Program-made: the position numbers and the translations under genes
In this document: one piece after another, positions 41,755 through 51,114 of the stretch
How the letters are laid out: each line of letters begins with the position of its first letter
Position numbering within the stretch: position 1 is the stretch's first letter
Assembly (NCBI GenBank): GCA_023435305.1
Contig: JAEYRV010000017.1
Span: 1-56,996, forward strand
Direction of reading: 5' to 3'
DNA: 56,996 nucleotides
From: Bacillota bacterium
GTDB lineage: Bacteria > Bacillota > Clostridia > Acetivibrionales > DTU013
Notes under the pieces: model-generated
Database searches by the model: none
Told to the model about the DNA's origin: nothing
The model's input: only the letters and a program-made list of their open reading frames with translations

Positions 41755-43062
41755 ATGTTTGATAAAAATGAATTTGTCAAAACTCCGCCGATGGGATGGA
41801 ACAGCTACGATTACTATGATACAACGGTGAACGAAGCCGAAATAAGGGCAAACGCAGAATACATGGCAGCACATCTGAAGCCCTTCGGATACGAATATGT
41901 GGTTATCGATATACAATGGTCCGACCCGAATGCCGGCACAAAAAGGGGCCAGTTCCAATACATCGATTTCAGCCATTTCACCATCGATGAATACTCCAGG
42001 CAGCTGCCGGCCGTAAACCGCTTCCCTTCTGCAAAGGATGGCGCCGGCTTCCGCCCTCTTGCCGACTATGTTCACAGTCTGGGTCTGAAATTCGGAATAC
42101 ATATCATGCGCGGCATCCCGAGATATGCGGCCCACACACATATGAAGATAAAGGGCACCGATGTGACCGCGGATCAAATAGCAAATCCCTATTCAATATC
42201 AAAATGGAACCCCGACATGTACGGTGTGGACTACAGAAAACGCGGCGCTCAGGAGTACTATGACTCAATATTTGAGTTATATGCTCAATGGGGCGTAGAT
42301 TTCGTGAAGGTGGATGATATCTGCAACACTAATATGTATCCACATGACCCTTACTCAGCAGAAAAAGAGATAGAAATGATACACAGGGCAATCGCTTCCT
42401 GCGGACGAAATATTGTGCTGAGTCTGTCTCCCGGACCCGCTATAATAGAAAAGGCATGGCACCTGTCGAAATACGCGAACATGTGGCGTATAACCGACGA
42501 TTTCTGGGATAACTGGAGATTGCTCAAAAATATGTTCGAACGTTGTGAAGTATGGCAGGCACATGTTGCACAGGGCTGCTACCCGGACTGTGACATGCTC
42601 CCGGTAGGCTGGCTCGGAAAGGGCTTTGGCAATGAACGTTACACGAATTTCACACCGGATGAGCAGATAACAATGATGACTCTCTGGTGTATTTTCCGCT
42701 CTCCACTTATGATAGGCGCCGAGCTGACACGGATGGATAACCGGACATTGGCCCTGCTGACCAACCCTGAGGTCCTGCGTCTGACAATCAGCGGCCGCGG
42801 AGCAAGACAGATAGAACGTGATGACCAGCATGCCGTCTGGTTCAGTAAGGATGACGACGGCAACTTATACACTGCATTGTTCAACCTGTCGGATGAAGCC
42901 AGATCGCTTGGCGTAAGCCTGAAAGAACTTGGCATCAATACAACAGTTAGCGTTCGTGATCTGTGGAAGCATGAAGATATAGGCTGCTGTGAATCTGTGA
43001 TATCAGCCGATATCCCGGCACATGGAGCAGTCCTCTACAAACTGGCGGAACAAGTACTCTGA
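41755..43062 (+). CDS. GH27-family alpha-galactosidase or beta-L-arabinopyranosidase
   Basis: 435 residues, no signal peptide. N-terminal TPPMGWNSYDYY is a GH27 hallmark. Asp187 in VDFVKVDD is the expected nucleophile and Asp249 in MWRITDDFWD the expected acid/base. The C-terminal about 100 residues form the usual beta domain. GH27 contains alpha-galactosidases and beta-L-arabinopyranosidases. Pairing with GH127 under an AraC regulator suggests processing of an arabinose-bearing plant glycan. The gap from GH127 holds a 15-bp tandem duplication (GATCCTGGCTATGG twice, about 41660-41690). Confidence 0.92.
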   Translation: MFDKNEFVKTPPMGWNSYDYYDTTVNEAEIRANAEYMAAHLKPFGYEYVVIDIQWSDPNAGTKRGQFQYIDFSHFTIDEYSRQLPAVNRFPSAKDGAGFRPLADYVHSLGLKFGIHIMRGIPRYAAHTHMKIKGTDVTADQIANPYSISKWNPDMYGVDYRKRGAQEYYDSIFELYAQWGVDFVKVDDICNTNMYPHDPYSAEKEIEMIHRAIASCGRNIVLSLSPGPAIIEKAWHLSKYANMWRITDDFWDNWRLLKNMFERCEVWQAHVAQGCYPDCDMLPVGWLGKGFGNERYTNFTPDEQITMMTLWCIFRSPLMIGAELTRMDNRTLALLTNPEVLRLTISGRGARQIERDDQHAVWFSKDDDGNLYTALFNLSDEARSLGVSLKELGINTTVSVRDLWKHEDIGCCESVISADIPAHGAVLYKLAEQVL

Positions 43063-43079
43063 AGATCAAGAATTAAAGT

Positions 43080-43130
43080 GAAGCTCCTGTGAATCAAATT
43101 ACCGTAGATTCACCGGAGCTTCGTTTCTTT
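43080..43130 (+). terminator. Terminator of the GH127-GH27 operon
   Basis: GAAGCTCCTGTGAATC (43080-43095) pairs with GATTCACCGGAGCTTC (43107-43122), followed by GTTTCTTT. It lies 18 bases after the GH27 stop codon. Confidence 0.88.
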
Positions 43131-43177
43131 CTAAGATTCATGTTTACTATAGGCTTTATTGCACTATACAGTCATGC

Positions 43178-44641
43178 TTATTCCACATCGACTGTCGCAC
43201 CATTGCTTTCAAGTGCAGCCTTGATTGCGAGTGCATCATTAAGAGGTATGTTTTCCAACATGACAGAAGGCACATTATCAGCAATATCCTTTGCTTCCTT
43301 CAGACCACATTCAAGGATCTCTCTGATTGTCTTTATAACCATTATACTGTTTTCACCCACACTGCGCAGGATAACTGATCCGACTGCACCATCCTGGCCA
43401 TCTACGGGAGTGTTATACTGAGCTGTGCCGTCGTACTGTCCCGCAGCTGTGCCGTCGTACTGAGCTGTGCCGTCGTACTGGCCCGCCGCTGCACCGTCGA
43501 AACCATCGGCGGCCGCTGTGGTGGTATCCGCGGCTGTGGTGTCCGCACTGGCTGCAGCCGCATTGGCATTCGCATTATACTGCTGGTTGCTCAACTCGAT
43601 AAAGCCATTGATATCCTTTTTATAGAACTTTTCCAATTCATCGCTATAGCCCAATAATATATGCGGGTTGTTTGTGGAATATTGCTTAAGTGCTGAAGAA
43701 ACACCATCATCGCTGCGCATGACAACATTATGCATAACCTTGTTTCTTGTCTGAAGTATCAATAACTTGGTGACATGCGTTTTAATACCATTTGTTCTAT
43801 GGGTGATCCGCTTCAGATATGCCCAGAGCACATCGCTGTTTCTTACTATGATGGCTTTGATTCCTTTAAAATAGAAGGTATAGTATTTACCGATCCTCAC
43901 TGCTTCGATGGCTGCGGCATTTTGATAATCTGCTTCGATTGCTTCAAGGCTGTCCGTACCTTCATTCTCACTAATGAATTTCTTGATCGTTGAAAGTCCG
44001 GACTTGGTCGCACCCTGCACAATAAATATAATGAGACAGATCAACAGAGCTGCGCATGCAGCAAGTACAAAATAAACAAGGGTTTCCTCAAATGCTCCTA
44101 TATCGCTGGGTTCCAATACCAGGGCAAGAGCATATTGTTCAAGCTCCTCAGGTGATGAATAATCAATAAAACCTGAATCTTCGAACCACTCATAATAATA
44201 TCGGAGAAGCTCTGCATCCATTTTTTTGATCGTTCCTTTGACATGCATGGAGTTGGTGAGTTCATCTCTTTCACCGATTATATATTCAAAGGTCTCATTA
44301 CTTATCCGCTCTGCCGTACTAAGGTCTTTCTTTTTGAAGCCCATGCCAAAAAACTCGACTTCACCTACAGGAACCACATAATATTCTCTTATAGTTGTTT
44401 CCCGTCCGGACTTTTCAGTTTCGGTATATTCGGCAAAAACATCTATGATAACGCCGACCTCCGCTTCCACATAAGCGCCTTCCAATTCATCCACCGATAA
44501 TGAATACAGATCTGTCGGCCCAAGTATCAGCTTGATAAAGCTTGAACCGAATATAACGAGCAATACGATCAGGGCCGCACCAGATAATATAGCTCTCGTC
44601 GTGATTTTTTTCATTATGGTTTTTTGCATTTCATTAAACAT
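43178..44641 (-). CDS. Membrane protein with L7/L12-like C-terminal domain
   Basis: 487 residues with AGGGG before the ATG. Membrane segments lie at about residues 19-38 and 188-210, with an extracellular region between (DUF6709-like, from memory). A cytoplasmic part (about 220-350, KYYTFYFKGIKAIIVRNSDVLWAYLKR) is followed by an Ala/Thr and GQYDGTAQYDGTA repeat (about 355-410). The last 65 residues (VILRSVGENSIMVIKTIREILECGLKEAKDIADNVP, ending AIKAALESNGATVDVE) closely follow the ribosomal protein L7/L12 C-terminal domain, including the LKEAK helix. That domain recruits translational GTPases in ribosomes. Its role on a membrane protein is unknown. Confidence 0.85.
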   Translation of the reverse strand: MFNEMQKTIMKKITTRAILSGAALIVLLVIFGSSFIKLILGPTDLYSLSVDELEGAYVEAEVGVIIDVFAEYTETEKSGRETTIREYYVVPVGEVEFFGMGFKKKDLSTAERISNETFEYIIGERDELTNSMHVKGTIKKMDAELLRYYYEWFEDSGFIDYSSPEELEQYALALVLEPSDIGAFEETLVYFVLAACAALLICLIIFIVQGATKSGLSTIKKFISENEGTDSLEAIEADYQNAAAIEAVRIGKYYTFYFKGIKAIIVRNSDVLWAYLKRITHRTNGIKTHVTKLLILQTRNKVMHNVVMRSDDGVSSALKQYSTNNPHILLGYSDELEKFYKKDINGFIELSNQQYNANANAAAASADTTAADTTTAAADGFDGAAAGQYDGTAQYDGTAAGQYDGTAQYNTPVDGQDGAVGSVILRSVGENSIMVIKTIREILECGLKEAKDIADNVPSVMLENIPLNDALAIKAALESNGATVDVE

Positions 44642-44771
44642 TTTATTGCCCCTCTCGCATTTTTGATCATTGCATATGTACAGCGATTCTTATGCTAACA
44701 TAATATCTATTTATCTGCAACTATTGAAATTTGAGGGAAAACTGTCGCCTTAAAATTATGTACATGCATGC

Positions 44772-44798
44772 AAAAAGGAGCTTTATAAAAAAGCTCCT
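44772..44798 (-). terminator. Terminator after the alpha/beta hydrolase gene
   Basis: Minus-strand AGGAGCTTT-TTTAT-AAAGCTCCT followed by TTTTG, about 30-55 bases after the stop at 44827. Confidence 0.85.
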
Positions 44799-44826
44799 CT
44801 GGCTATATCGATATCATAATCATGCC

Positions 44827-45669
44827 CTAGAACAAGCCCGATGCAAACAGGGCTATTTCGCGCCTAACATCATCACGGCAGTCGTAGTGGACATCATGGC
44901 CCGCATTATTGTAAATCAGGCATTTTGAATTCTTGATAACTTTTACCGGCCATAAAATGTCCGTGACAGGGATCATTCTATCCATATATGCATTGATCAT
45001 CAAAACAGGTATCTCTATCTTCGAAAGCTCCTCATAGACCTCCTCATCCGTCTTCAGGTATGAAAGAGGTTTTTTAGGATTTATTCGCAATTCCTCAGCT
45101 GTCCTTTGCAGCTCCCATTCATATCCTCTCTCTGCCTTGCCTTCAAATTCCGCCTTCAATTCCGGATCATCGGCGAATTTCTCTGCAAAGGAAAGGAAAT
45201 ACTTTTTGGTCGACTCTGCTCTTCTTTTGGCAGCTTCCGGATCATCTGCCGTCATAATGGTCCTCATCCTGCCGGCCGAGGTCTCTCCGCCCTTTCTGGA
45301 GTGGGGACCGCCCACCAGAGCTGCAAATCCGACCAGCACTTCGGGATGCCTCAATGCAAGATGCCAGCCGATACCTGCTCCATGGGACTGTCCTGTATAA
45401 AGGAATTTCTCGATTCCCTTGTTTTTAGCAAATTCATATACATCATCCGCCCAGATGTTGTACCACTCACCGCCCAGGTCGTCAGATACATGGGTTGACA
45501 TTCCATAGCCCCTGATCTGGATCGTAAAGACATGAAAGCCCTCATCGGCAAGATCCATCGGCCATCCCTTTTCATCGGAATCAAAGCCCATCTGGGACGA
45601 CAGAATATATTTATCACCCGAACCATACTCGTTGTAATAGAGAGTTGCACCATTGACTGTCTGATACAT
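44827..45669 (-). CDS. Alpha/beta-fold hydrolase
   Basis: 280 residues. The nucleophile elbow GQSHGAG supplies the Ser. IRGYGMST gives the oxyanion-side loop, VLMINAYMDRMIPV the acid region and NAGHDVHYDC the catalytic His. No signal peptide is present. This is a family of esterases, C-C hydrolases and haloperoxidase-like enzymes; the substrate cannot be read. It is a single gene ending in a strong terminator. Confidence 0.9.
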   Translation of the reverse strand: MYQTVNGATLYYNEYGSGDKYILSSQMGFDSDEKGWPMDLADEGFHVFTIQIRGYGMSTHVSDDLGGEWYNIWADDVYEFAKNKGIEKFLYTGQSHGAGIGWHLALRHPEVLVGFAALVGGPHSRKGGETSAGRMRTIMTADDPEAAKRRAESTKKYFLSFAEKFADDPELKAEFEGKAERGYEWELQRTAEELRINPKKPLSYLKTDEEVYEELSKIEIPVLMINAYMDRMIPVTDILWPVKVIKNSKCLIYNNAGHDVHYDCRDDVRREIALFASGLF

Positions 45670-45775
45670 ATGCTCACGCTCCTGAATTGCTCAATCGTTT
45701 TAGCTATATTGTATCATTTTTCTTAGAAAATGAGAAGTGGCATTTCTGTCTGCTGGTCATGACTTCTCTTGCTGG

Positions 45776-46285
45776 TCATTCGGCCCTGCCGCCCTTAATG
45801 ACTCTTATTTCAACTTCCTGTTTATCAACCTTGTTAGTCAAGTCATCGATTTTTTGCTCAACAACTCCCAGTCGTTCAAATGTCTGCTTGTAGCCATCGA
45901 ATAGTGCCATTGAATTGTTGTCCAGCTTGTTCTCCAAACGTATAATATCGTTCTTCAATCCGTTGACATCAACCTTCAATCCGTTGACATCAATCTTCAA
46001 TCCACCGACATCTTCCTTCAATCCACCGACATCGTTCTTCAATCCGTTGACATCAACCTTCAATCCACCGACATCGTTCTTCAATCCGTTGACATCAACC
46101 TTCAATCCACCGATATCTTCCTTCAATCCGTTGACATCAACCTTCAATCCACCGATATCTTCCTTCAATCCGTTGACATCAACCTTCAATCCACCGACAT
46201 CTTCCTTCATATCTTTAAAATCGGTCTTAAATTCAGTAAACTCACCATACATCCTGGTCAGCAGTTCAAGTATTTTTTCTTCCAT
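45776..46285 (-). CDS. Heptad-repeat coiled-coil protein
   Basis: 169 residues. After a short start (MEEKILELLTRMYGEFTEFK) about thirteen 7-residue units of GLKVDVN / GLKEDIG type run without a break (about 32-115). Then come ENKLDNNSMALFDGYKQ and a second coiled-coil stretch VEQKIDDLTNKVDKQE. Hydrophobic residues at a/d-like positions predict a long parallel coiled coil. The DNA has a 21-bp period with near-identical units (about 45950-46200), showing recent expansion. Similar proteins occur widely in Firmicutes with unknown function. Confidence 0.82.
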   Translation of the reverse strand: MEEKILELLTRMYGEFTEFKTDFKDMKEDVGGLKVDVNGLKEDIGGLKVDVNGLKEDIGGLKVDVNGLKNDVGGLKVDVNGLKNDVGGLKEDVGGLKIDVNGLKVDVNGLKNDIIRLENKLDNNSMALFDGYKQTFERLGVVEQKIDDLTNKVDKQEVEIRVIKGGRAE

Positions 46286-46455
46286 ATTAACACACCCTCT
46301 GCCATGTTCGTCCTACCCAATAATCATATCAGAATGATCCTCATAATTCTATGGGTAAGAGCCATATTTAATCTATATATAGATCATACATTATTTCCCA
46401 TATAAGAACAAGTGTTCCAATTATATAACCTGACCCAATATAATATATACCTCTC

Positions 46456-46522
46456 AAAAAAGGACCTTGTCCAAAAAGGGACTGCCCAAAATCAGGTTTT
46501 CACCTTTATTTGAGACAGTCCC
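46456..46522 (-). terminator. Tandem terminators after cheB
   Basis: Minus-strand GGGACTG (46516-46522) pairs with CAGTCCC (46478-46484) across a long loop and is followed by TTTTTGG. A second small hairpin, GGAC-AAG-GTCC, with TTTTTT follows at 46456-46470. They end the chemosensory operon. Confidence 0.7.
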
Positions 46523-46544
46523 GGTAACGATTTTCTCCGGACTG

Positions 46545-46595
46545 AAGTTCAATAGCATCAAAAGTTCTATAGCATCAAAAGTTCTATAGCATCGA
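46545..46595 (-). repeat. Three 17-bp units across the cheB stop codon
   Basis: AAGTTC(T/A)ATAGCATC(A/G)A repeats at 46545, 46562 and 46579. The unit at 46579 holds the last codons and TAG stop of cheB (Met-Leu-stop); the other two lie just downstream. It is a clear tandem duplication of a gene end. Confidence 0.85.
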
Positions 46596-47603
46596 ACAGA
46601 TGGCTTGCGGGATTTTATCCAAAGGCGCCTGCTTTTCCACGGCGCCGATATTATATGCGACTTTGGGCATACCATAAACGACACAAGAGCTTTCATCCTG
46701 TCCTATGGTCCTCGCACCGTTTTTCCTCATGGAGAGCATTCCCTTAGCGCCGTCATAGCCCATACCTGTTAGTATGACTCCGATTGCGTTCTCTTTGCAC
46801 TCTTTTGCCACAGACTCGAAAAGCACGTCGACAGACGGACAGTGCCCATTCACTTTTTCTCCTGCGAAAGCATGTATCTTGAATCTGCCGCCGGCCCTGA
46901 CGATCTTGATATGCTGGTCCCCTGGCGCGATCAGAACACGGCCTCTTTCGATATAATCGCCGCTTTCAGCCTCTTTTACATTCAGGTTTGTCGAGTTGTT
47001 CAGCCTTTCCGAGAACATGCGTGAGAAAACTGGCGGGATGTGCTGCACGATAACAATCCCGGGCAGGCTGTCCGGCAGCTGCCTGAGAATGCTGTGTATA
47101 GCCTCCGTACCGCCTGTTGAGGCGCCGATGGCAATGATCTTCTTCGTACTTGGGTATATATTGTCTGCAAGTTTTTCAGGAACTCTTCCCCTGGGCACCG
47201 GAGCAACCTTCGCCTCGGCTGCGATCTTGATTTTCTCTATCATGTCATAGATAAAGAGCTCAACATTATTCGCAGACTTCATATCAGGCTTGGCGATAAA
47301 TTCAACAGCTCCCGCATTCAAAGCATCAAAGACGATCCCGCTGACAGAGCTGACGACGATGACCGGCATGGGATACCGTGGTGTTAGCTGACGTATAAAG
47401 TCGATCCCATTCATCTTTGGCATTTTCACATCACATGTCATGATGTCGGGCTTGTATCTGGCGATCTTGTCCAATGCATCATGCGGATCACTTGCCGTGG
47501 AGACGACTTCAATAGAGGGATCTGAGGAGATGCCCTTCGAAATTACTTCTCTGAAAAGTATGCTGTCATCTACGACTAAAACCTTGATTATCTTCCCGGG
47601 CAC
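46584..47603 (-). CDS. cheB: Chemoreceptor methylesterase/glutamine deamidase CheB
   Basis: 339 residues from a GTG start with GAGGAGG upstream. Receiver domain 1-120 with phosphoacceptor Asp58 (TCDVKMPKMNG). The CheB catalytic domain (about 150-339) has the Ser in GASTGG, the His in VQHIPP and the Asp in GMGYDGAKGM. It removes methyl groups from receptor glutamates for adaptation, opposing CheR, which is encoded immediately upstream. Last gene of the operon. Its final codons are part of a 17-bp tandem repeat. Confidence 0.96.
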   Translation of the reverse strand: MPGKIIKVLVVDDSILFREVISKGISSDPSIEVVSTASDPHDALDKIARYKPDIMTCDVKMPKMNGIDFIRQLTPRYPMPVIVVSSVSGIVFDALNAGAVEFIAKPDMKSANNVELFIYDMIEKIKIAAEAKVAPVPRGRVPEKLADNIYPSTKKIIAIGASTGGTEAIHSILRQLPDSLPGIVIVQHIPPVFSRMFSERLNNSTNLNVKEAESGDYIERGRVLIAPGDQHIKIVRAGGRFKIHAFAGEKVNGHCPSVDVLFESVAKECKENAIGVILTGMGYDGAKGMLSMRKNGARTIGQDESSCVVYGMPKVAYNIGAVEKQAPLDKIPQAICSML

Positions 47604-47616
47604 AGTTATCCTCCTC

Positions 47617-48459
47617 TTATTCCTTTCTGTAGACCGCCGGCATTACGTATTTAAACCTGCTGCTTTCACGGTTTATGGATTCTGAATGACCTATAAACAG
47701 ATATCCTCCGTGTTCCATTGAATCATAAAAGCGCTCGACCAGCTTGTCCTTGGTTTTCGAGTCAAAGTATATCATAACGTTCCTGCAGAATATCACATGG
47801 AACTTGCGCTTAAACGGAAACGTATCACTCACAAGATTAAACTTCCGGAAAATGACCTCATTTCTTATCTTATCGACTACGGTGCTGCTATTACCATTCA
47901 CCTGCTTAAAGTTGTTCAGCCTCCATTTGGCAGGGAGCGTCGCCAGGCTCCCATTGTCATAAATGCCCTGGACCGCCTTATCAAGCACTTTGACCGATAT
48001 GTCCGTCGCAAGGACCTTCTTGTCCCATAGGTTCCTTTCACTGCCGAAGTATTCATCCATGATCATCGCCAGTGTATATGGCTCCTCACCTGAAGAGCAG
48101 CCTGCGCTCCATATCCTTATGTCCCTGTCTTTCTCCGATTCCTTCAGATAAGGCAGTACGGTATCGGCAAAAAAGCGGAAGTGTTCGGCTTCCCTCATGA
48201 AGTAAGTATAGTTGGTCGATATCCTGCTGACCAATGCAGCCGCTTCTTTGCCCGTTTTATCTGAAAGGACGCGCTCGATGTAATCGGAGTAATTGCTTAT
48301 GTTGTTCTGAACAAGTACGTTGTGCAGCCTTCCTGTCACCAGAGCGCGTTTTTCCTCTCTTAGATTGATACCAAAATTTCTCCTGATGTAATCAGCTAAT
48401 TGATTAAATTCCTTATCGGTAATGGTGCATGCACTTTTTCTTTCACTCATCATCATCAT
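47617..48459 (-). CDS. cheR: Chemoreceptor methyltransferase CheR
   Basis: 280 residues. An N-terminal helical domain (TDKEFNQLADYIRRNFGINLREEKRALVTGRL) and an S-adenosylmethionine-binding domain (IWSAGCSSGEEPYTLAM, VLATDIS, FHVIFCRNVMIYFD). It methylates glutamate side chains of the receptor. The start overlaps no gene but is only two bases after the mcp stop, with ATG repeated four times; which ATG is used is open. Translation is probably coupled to mcp. Confidence 0.95.
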   Translation of the reverse strand: MMMMSERKSACTITDKEFNQLADYIRRNFGINLREEKRALVTGRLHNVLVQNNISNYSDYIERVLSDKTGKEAAALVSRISTNYTYFMREAEHFRFFADTVLPYLKESEKDRDIRIWSAGCSSGEEPYTLAMIMDEYFGSERNLWDKKVLATDISVKVLDKAVQGIYDNGSLATLPAKWRLNNFKQVNGNSSTVVDKIRNEVIFRKFNLVSDTFPFKRKFHVIFCRNVMIYFDSKTKDKLVERFYDSMEHGGYLFIGHSESINRESSRFKYVMPAVYRKE

Positions 48460-48461
48460 TA

Positions 48462-50573
48462 TCAGTATTTACCAAACTCCACATCGCTATGAACTATTCT
48501 TGCATTGCCTGTATCGTATGTATTCTTCACTTTATCCGACCCGCCTGATCCGGTCCTGCCCTTCTTTGTCAGGCCTTCCAGCATCTCCAGCACATCGGGG
48601 TTCAGTTTCTCAAGCTTGCCGCCTGCTCTTGCACCTTTCTTGATTGTGAATTTACCTACCATGTCCTGCAGCAGTTCTGCCTGTCCGGTAAGCTCCTGGC
48701 TCGCGGCCGCACATTCCTCTGAGGTTGCCGAGTTGCTCTGTACCACATGGGATACCTGCATGATGCCCTGGTTGACCTGTGAAATACCTGTATCCTGCTC
48801 TTTTGAGGCGATGGAAATGTTGTTCACCAGGTCTGCGACCTTATCGATTTCACTAACGATCCTGTTAAGCGCTTCGGCAGTATCTCTTGCTATATGGGTT
48901 CCGACTTCAGCCTTCCTAATAGAGCCTTCGATCATTTCTGTTGTTTCCTTTGCCGCATTTGCTGAGCGTGCTGCAAGGTTCTTAACTTCCTCCGCCACTA
49001 CCGCGAAGCCCTTTCCATGCTGACCTGCCCTGGCAGCTTCAACTGCTGCATTCAGTGCAAGCATGTTAGTCTGGAATGCGATATCGTCAATGACCTTGAT
49101 GATCTTTGAAATGTTGGAGGAAGATACATTGATCTCTTCCATAGCATTGAGCATTTCCTTCATCTGGGCGTTACACTGCTCAGCGCTGGTCTTTGCTGTC
49201 ATGGTGAGCTCATCTGCCTGGTCGGCATTGCCGGCATTCAGCTTGGTCTGAGAAGAAATCTGCTCTATGGAGGCTGTCAGCTCTTCGATAGAGCTGGCCT
49301 GCTCGGTAGCTCCCTGTGAAAGTCCCATGCTGGAATCGGCGATCTGTCTCGCTCCGCCTGCAACCTGTTCCGAAGCCGATTGTATACCGGCCATTATCTC
49401 ATTGAGTCCTTCGACCAGCTGCATCAATTTTTTGCCTAAAATGTCCTGTTCCGATCTGGGGGTCACCTCTACGGTCAAATCGGCATCTGCTACTTTTTCT
49501 ACGGCTATTGCCTGTTCCCTTGTACTTGATATCAGGTTTTTGAAAGATTTGGCCAACTGTCCGATCTCATCCTTGGAATCTATATCAACATCAACATCCA
49601 GATCACCTACAGCAAGCTTATCTGCGGCTGTGGCAATTTTACTGATCGGTCTTCCGATTGAACCTGCAAAAATGATCGAAAAGACGATCGATATTGCTAT
49701 GAACAATAAAGCAGCCATAATGGAGATAGTAATACCGCTCCTGAAGGATGCCATCATTTCACCCTCATCAGCAGCCATGGCCAGTATCCAGCCGTCAGTG
49801 CCATCGACAGGAATATATGAAATGAATTTTTTAGAACCTTCAAAGGTAATATCATCCTGGCCGGTACGCTTATTCAGCATTTCACTGATAAAACCGCCCA
49901 TTTCGCTCAAAGACGGATCTTCCTGGCTCAGCGCCGGATAGTTGGTAAATGCCTCGACAAGTGAATTGTCCTTGTGTGCAACTATCGTGCCCGCCCTGTC
50001 AACGACAAATCCATAGCCCTTGTTGCCTATCGTGACATCCTTTATCATTTGGCTGAATATATCGTTACTCATTTCTGCGAATACAATTCCGTTATAACCT
50101 GTACCATTATTGACCTTTGCGGCAATGTACAAAACAACGGCATTATTGGCTCCCGCTCTTTTGCTGACAAGCGGACTCGATATATATGTCGTTCCAGAAA
50201 TAGCCGCTTTAAAATAATCTCGCTCAGCAAGGGATATATCCATGTCATAGGGTTTACCGTTACTGTCAGCAAAAGATACGGTCAGGAAGCCATACTTCTG
50301 TGTCATATCTTCACAGATCTTCTTAATTTCTTCCTGAGTTGAAGAAGGGGTTATACGTGTATCCATGGCCATGTTATCCAGCTTCGATTTAAAAATCTCG
50401 ATAGCATTCCCTACAGCCTGCGAATATGCATGGGCTGATGAGGTCACACTTTGATCCATCCCGTTCTGAGCAGTCCTATATATCAGAATGGAGCTTACCA
50501 TGCCCAGAAGCAGGCAAATGGCAAATGTAATAACACATATACTTACAATGAGTTTGAGTTTGATTGTTTTCAT
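48462..50573 (-). CDS. Methyl-accepting chemotaxis protein with dCache-type sensor
   Basis: 703 residues. Membrane segment about 8-30, extracellular sensor about 35-280 of the dCache type (YPALSQEDPSLSEMGGF, FEGSKKFISYIPVDGTDGWILA), second membrane segment about 285-307, HAMP region with DVDVDIDSKDEIGQLAKSF, then a signalling domain. Its hairpin is present (KVIDDIAFQTNMLALNAAVEAARAG, then GFAVVAEEVKNLAARSANAAKETTEMI). Cache receptors typically bind amino acids or organic acids outside the cell. It is the only receptor in the cluster. Its ATG overlaps the cheW stop (ATGA). Confidence 0.95.
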   Translation of the reverse strand: MKTIKLKLIVSICVITFAICLLLGMVSSILIYRTAQNGMDQSVTSSAHAYSQAVGNAIEIFKSKLDNMAMDTRITPSSTQEEIKKICEDMTQKYGFLTVSFADSNGKPYDMDISLAERDYFKAAISGTTYISSPLVSKRAGANNAVVLYIAAKVNNGTGYNGIVFAEMSNDIFSQMIKDVTIGNKGYGFVVDRAGTIVAHKDNSLVEAFTNYPALSQEDPSLSEMGGFISEMLNKRTGQDDITFEGSKKFISYIPVDGTDGWILAMAADEGEMMASFRSGITISIMAALLFIAISIVFSIIFAGSIGRPISKIATAADKLAVGDLDVDVDIDSKDEIGQLAKSFKNLISSTREQAIAVEKVADADLTVEVTPRSEQDILGKKLMQLVEGLNEIMAGIQSASEQVAGGARQIADSSMGLSQGATEQASSIEELTASIEQISSQTKLNAGNADQADELTMTAKTSAEQCNAQMKEMLNAMEEINVSSSNISKIIKVIDDIAFQTNMLALNAAVEAARAGQHGKGFAVVAEEVKNLAARSANAAKETTEMIEGSIRKAEVGTHIARDTAEALNRIVSEIDKVADLVNNISIASKEQDTGISQVNQGIMQVSHVVQSNSATSEECAAASQELTGQAELLQDMVGKFTIKKGARAGGKLEKLNPDVLEMLEGLTKKGRTGSGGSDKVKNTYDTGNARIVHSDVEFGKY

Positions 50574-51067
50574 AATAATTCCCCTTTCAAATTATCGATA
50601 TCATCGTTGTTGAGCAATTTTTCGCAATCCAGCAGCAATGTCACATTATTTCCTATCTTGCCGATATTCTTTATATATCTGTTGCTGACACTGATATTCG
50701 CCTGAGGCGGCTCAACTACATCCTGTTCCGGGATCGTTATCACCTCTGAGACCCCGTCTACTATCAATCCGATCGGCATACCGCTGATATCGACAACAAC
50801 AGTGCAGGTCCTGTCCGTATACTCCTTCGGCTCTTTCCTGAAGCGAAGCCTGACATCCATCACCGGAATGATCTGGCCCCTGAGATTCATGATCCCTTTT
50901 ATGTACTCAGGCAGCTCCGGTATATCCGTTATAGCCTGTATACCCGTGATTTCAGTAACATATCTGACCTCGATGCCATAGTTTTCACTGCCGATCATAA
51001 AAGTAAGATATCTGTCCTTCTGCGTATCTTCTTCCATTCCTTCGTAGCTATCAATGTACTCTGTCAT
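50570..51067 (-). CDS. cheW: CheW coupling protein
   Basis: 165 residues with AGGGG before the ATG. CheW SH3-like fold: YLTFMIGSENYGIEVRYVTEITG, then LPEYIKGIMNLRGQIIPVMDVRLRF, then IGLIVDGVSEVITIPEQDV. It links the receptor to CheA in the signalling array. It overlaps the receptor gene by four bases. Confidence 0.96.
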   Translation of the reverse strand: MTEYIDSYEGMEEDTQKDRYLTFMIGSENYGIEVRYVTEITGIQAITDIPELPEYIKGIMNLRGQIIPVMDVRLRFRKEPKEYTDRTCTVVVDISGMPIGLIVDGVSEVITIPEQDVVEPPQANISVSNRYIKNIGKIGNNVTLLLDCEKLLNNDDIDNLKGELL

Positions 51068-51114
51068 TTATACATCCCCTTTCTTTGAACCTTTCTGTAT
51101 ATTAAGCATCTGTG

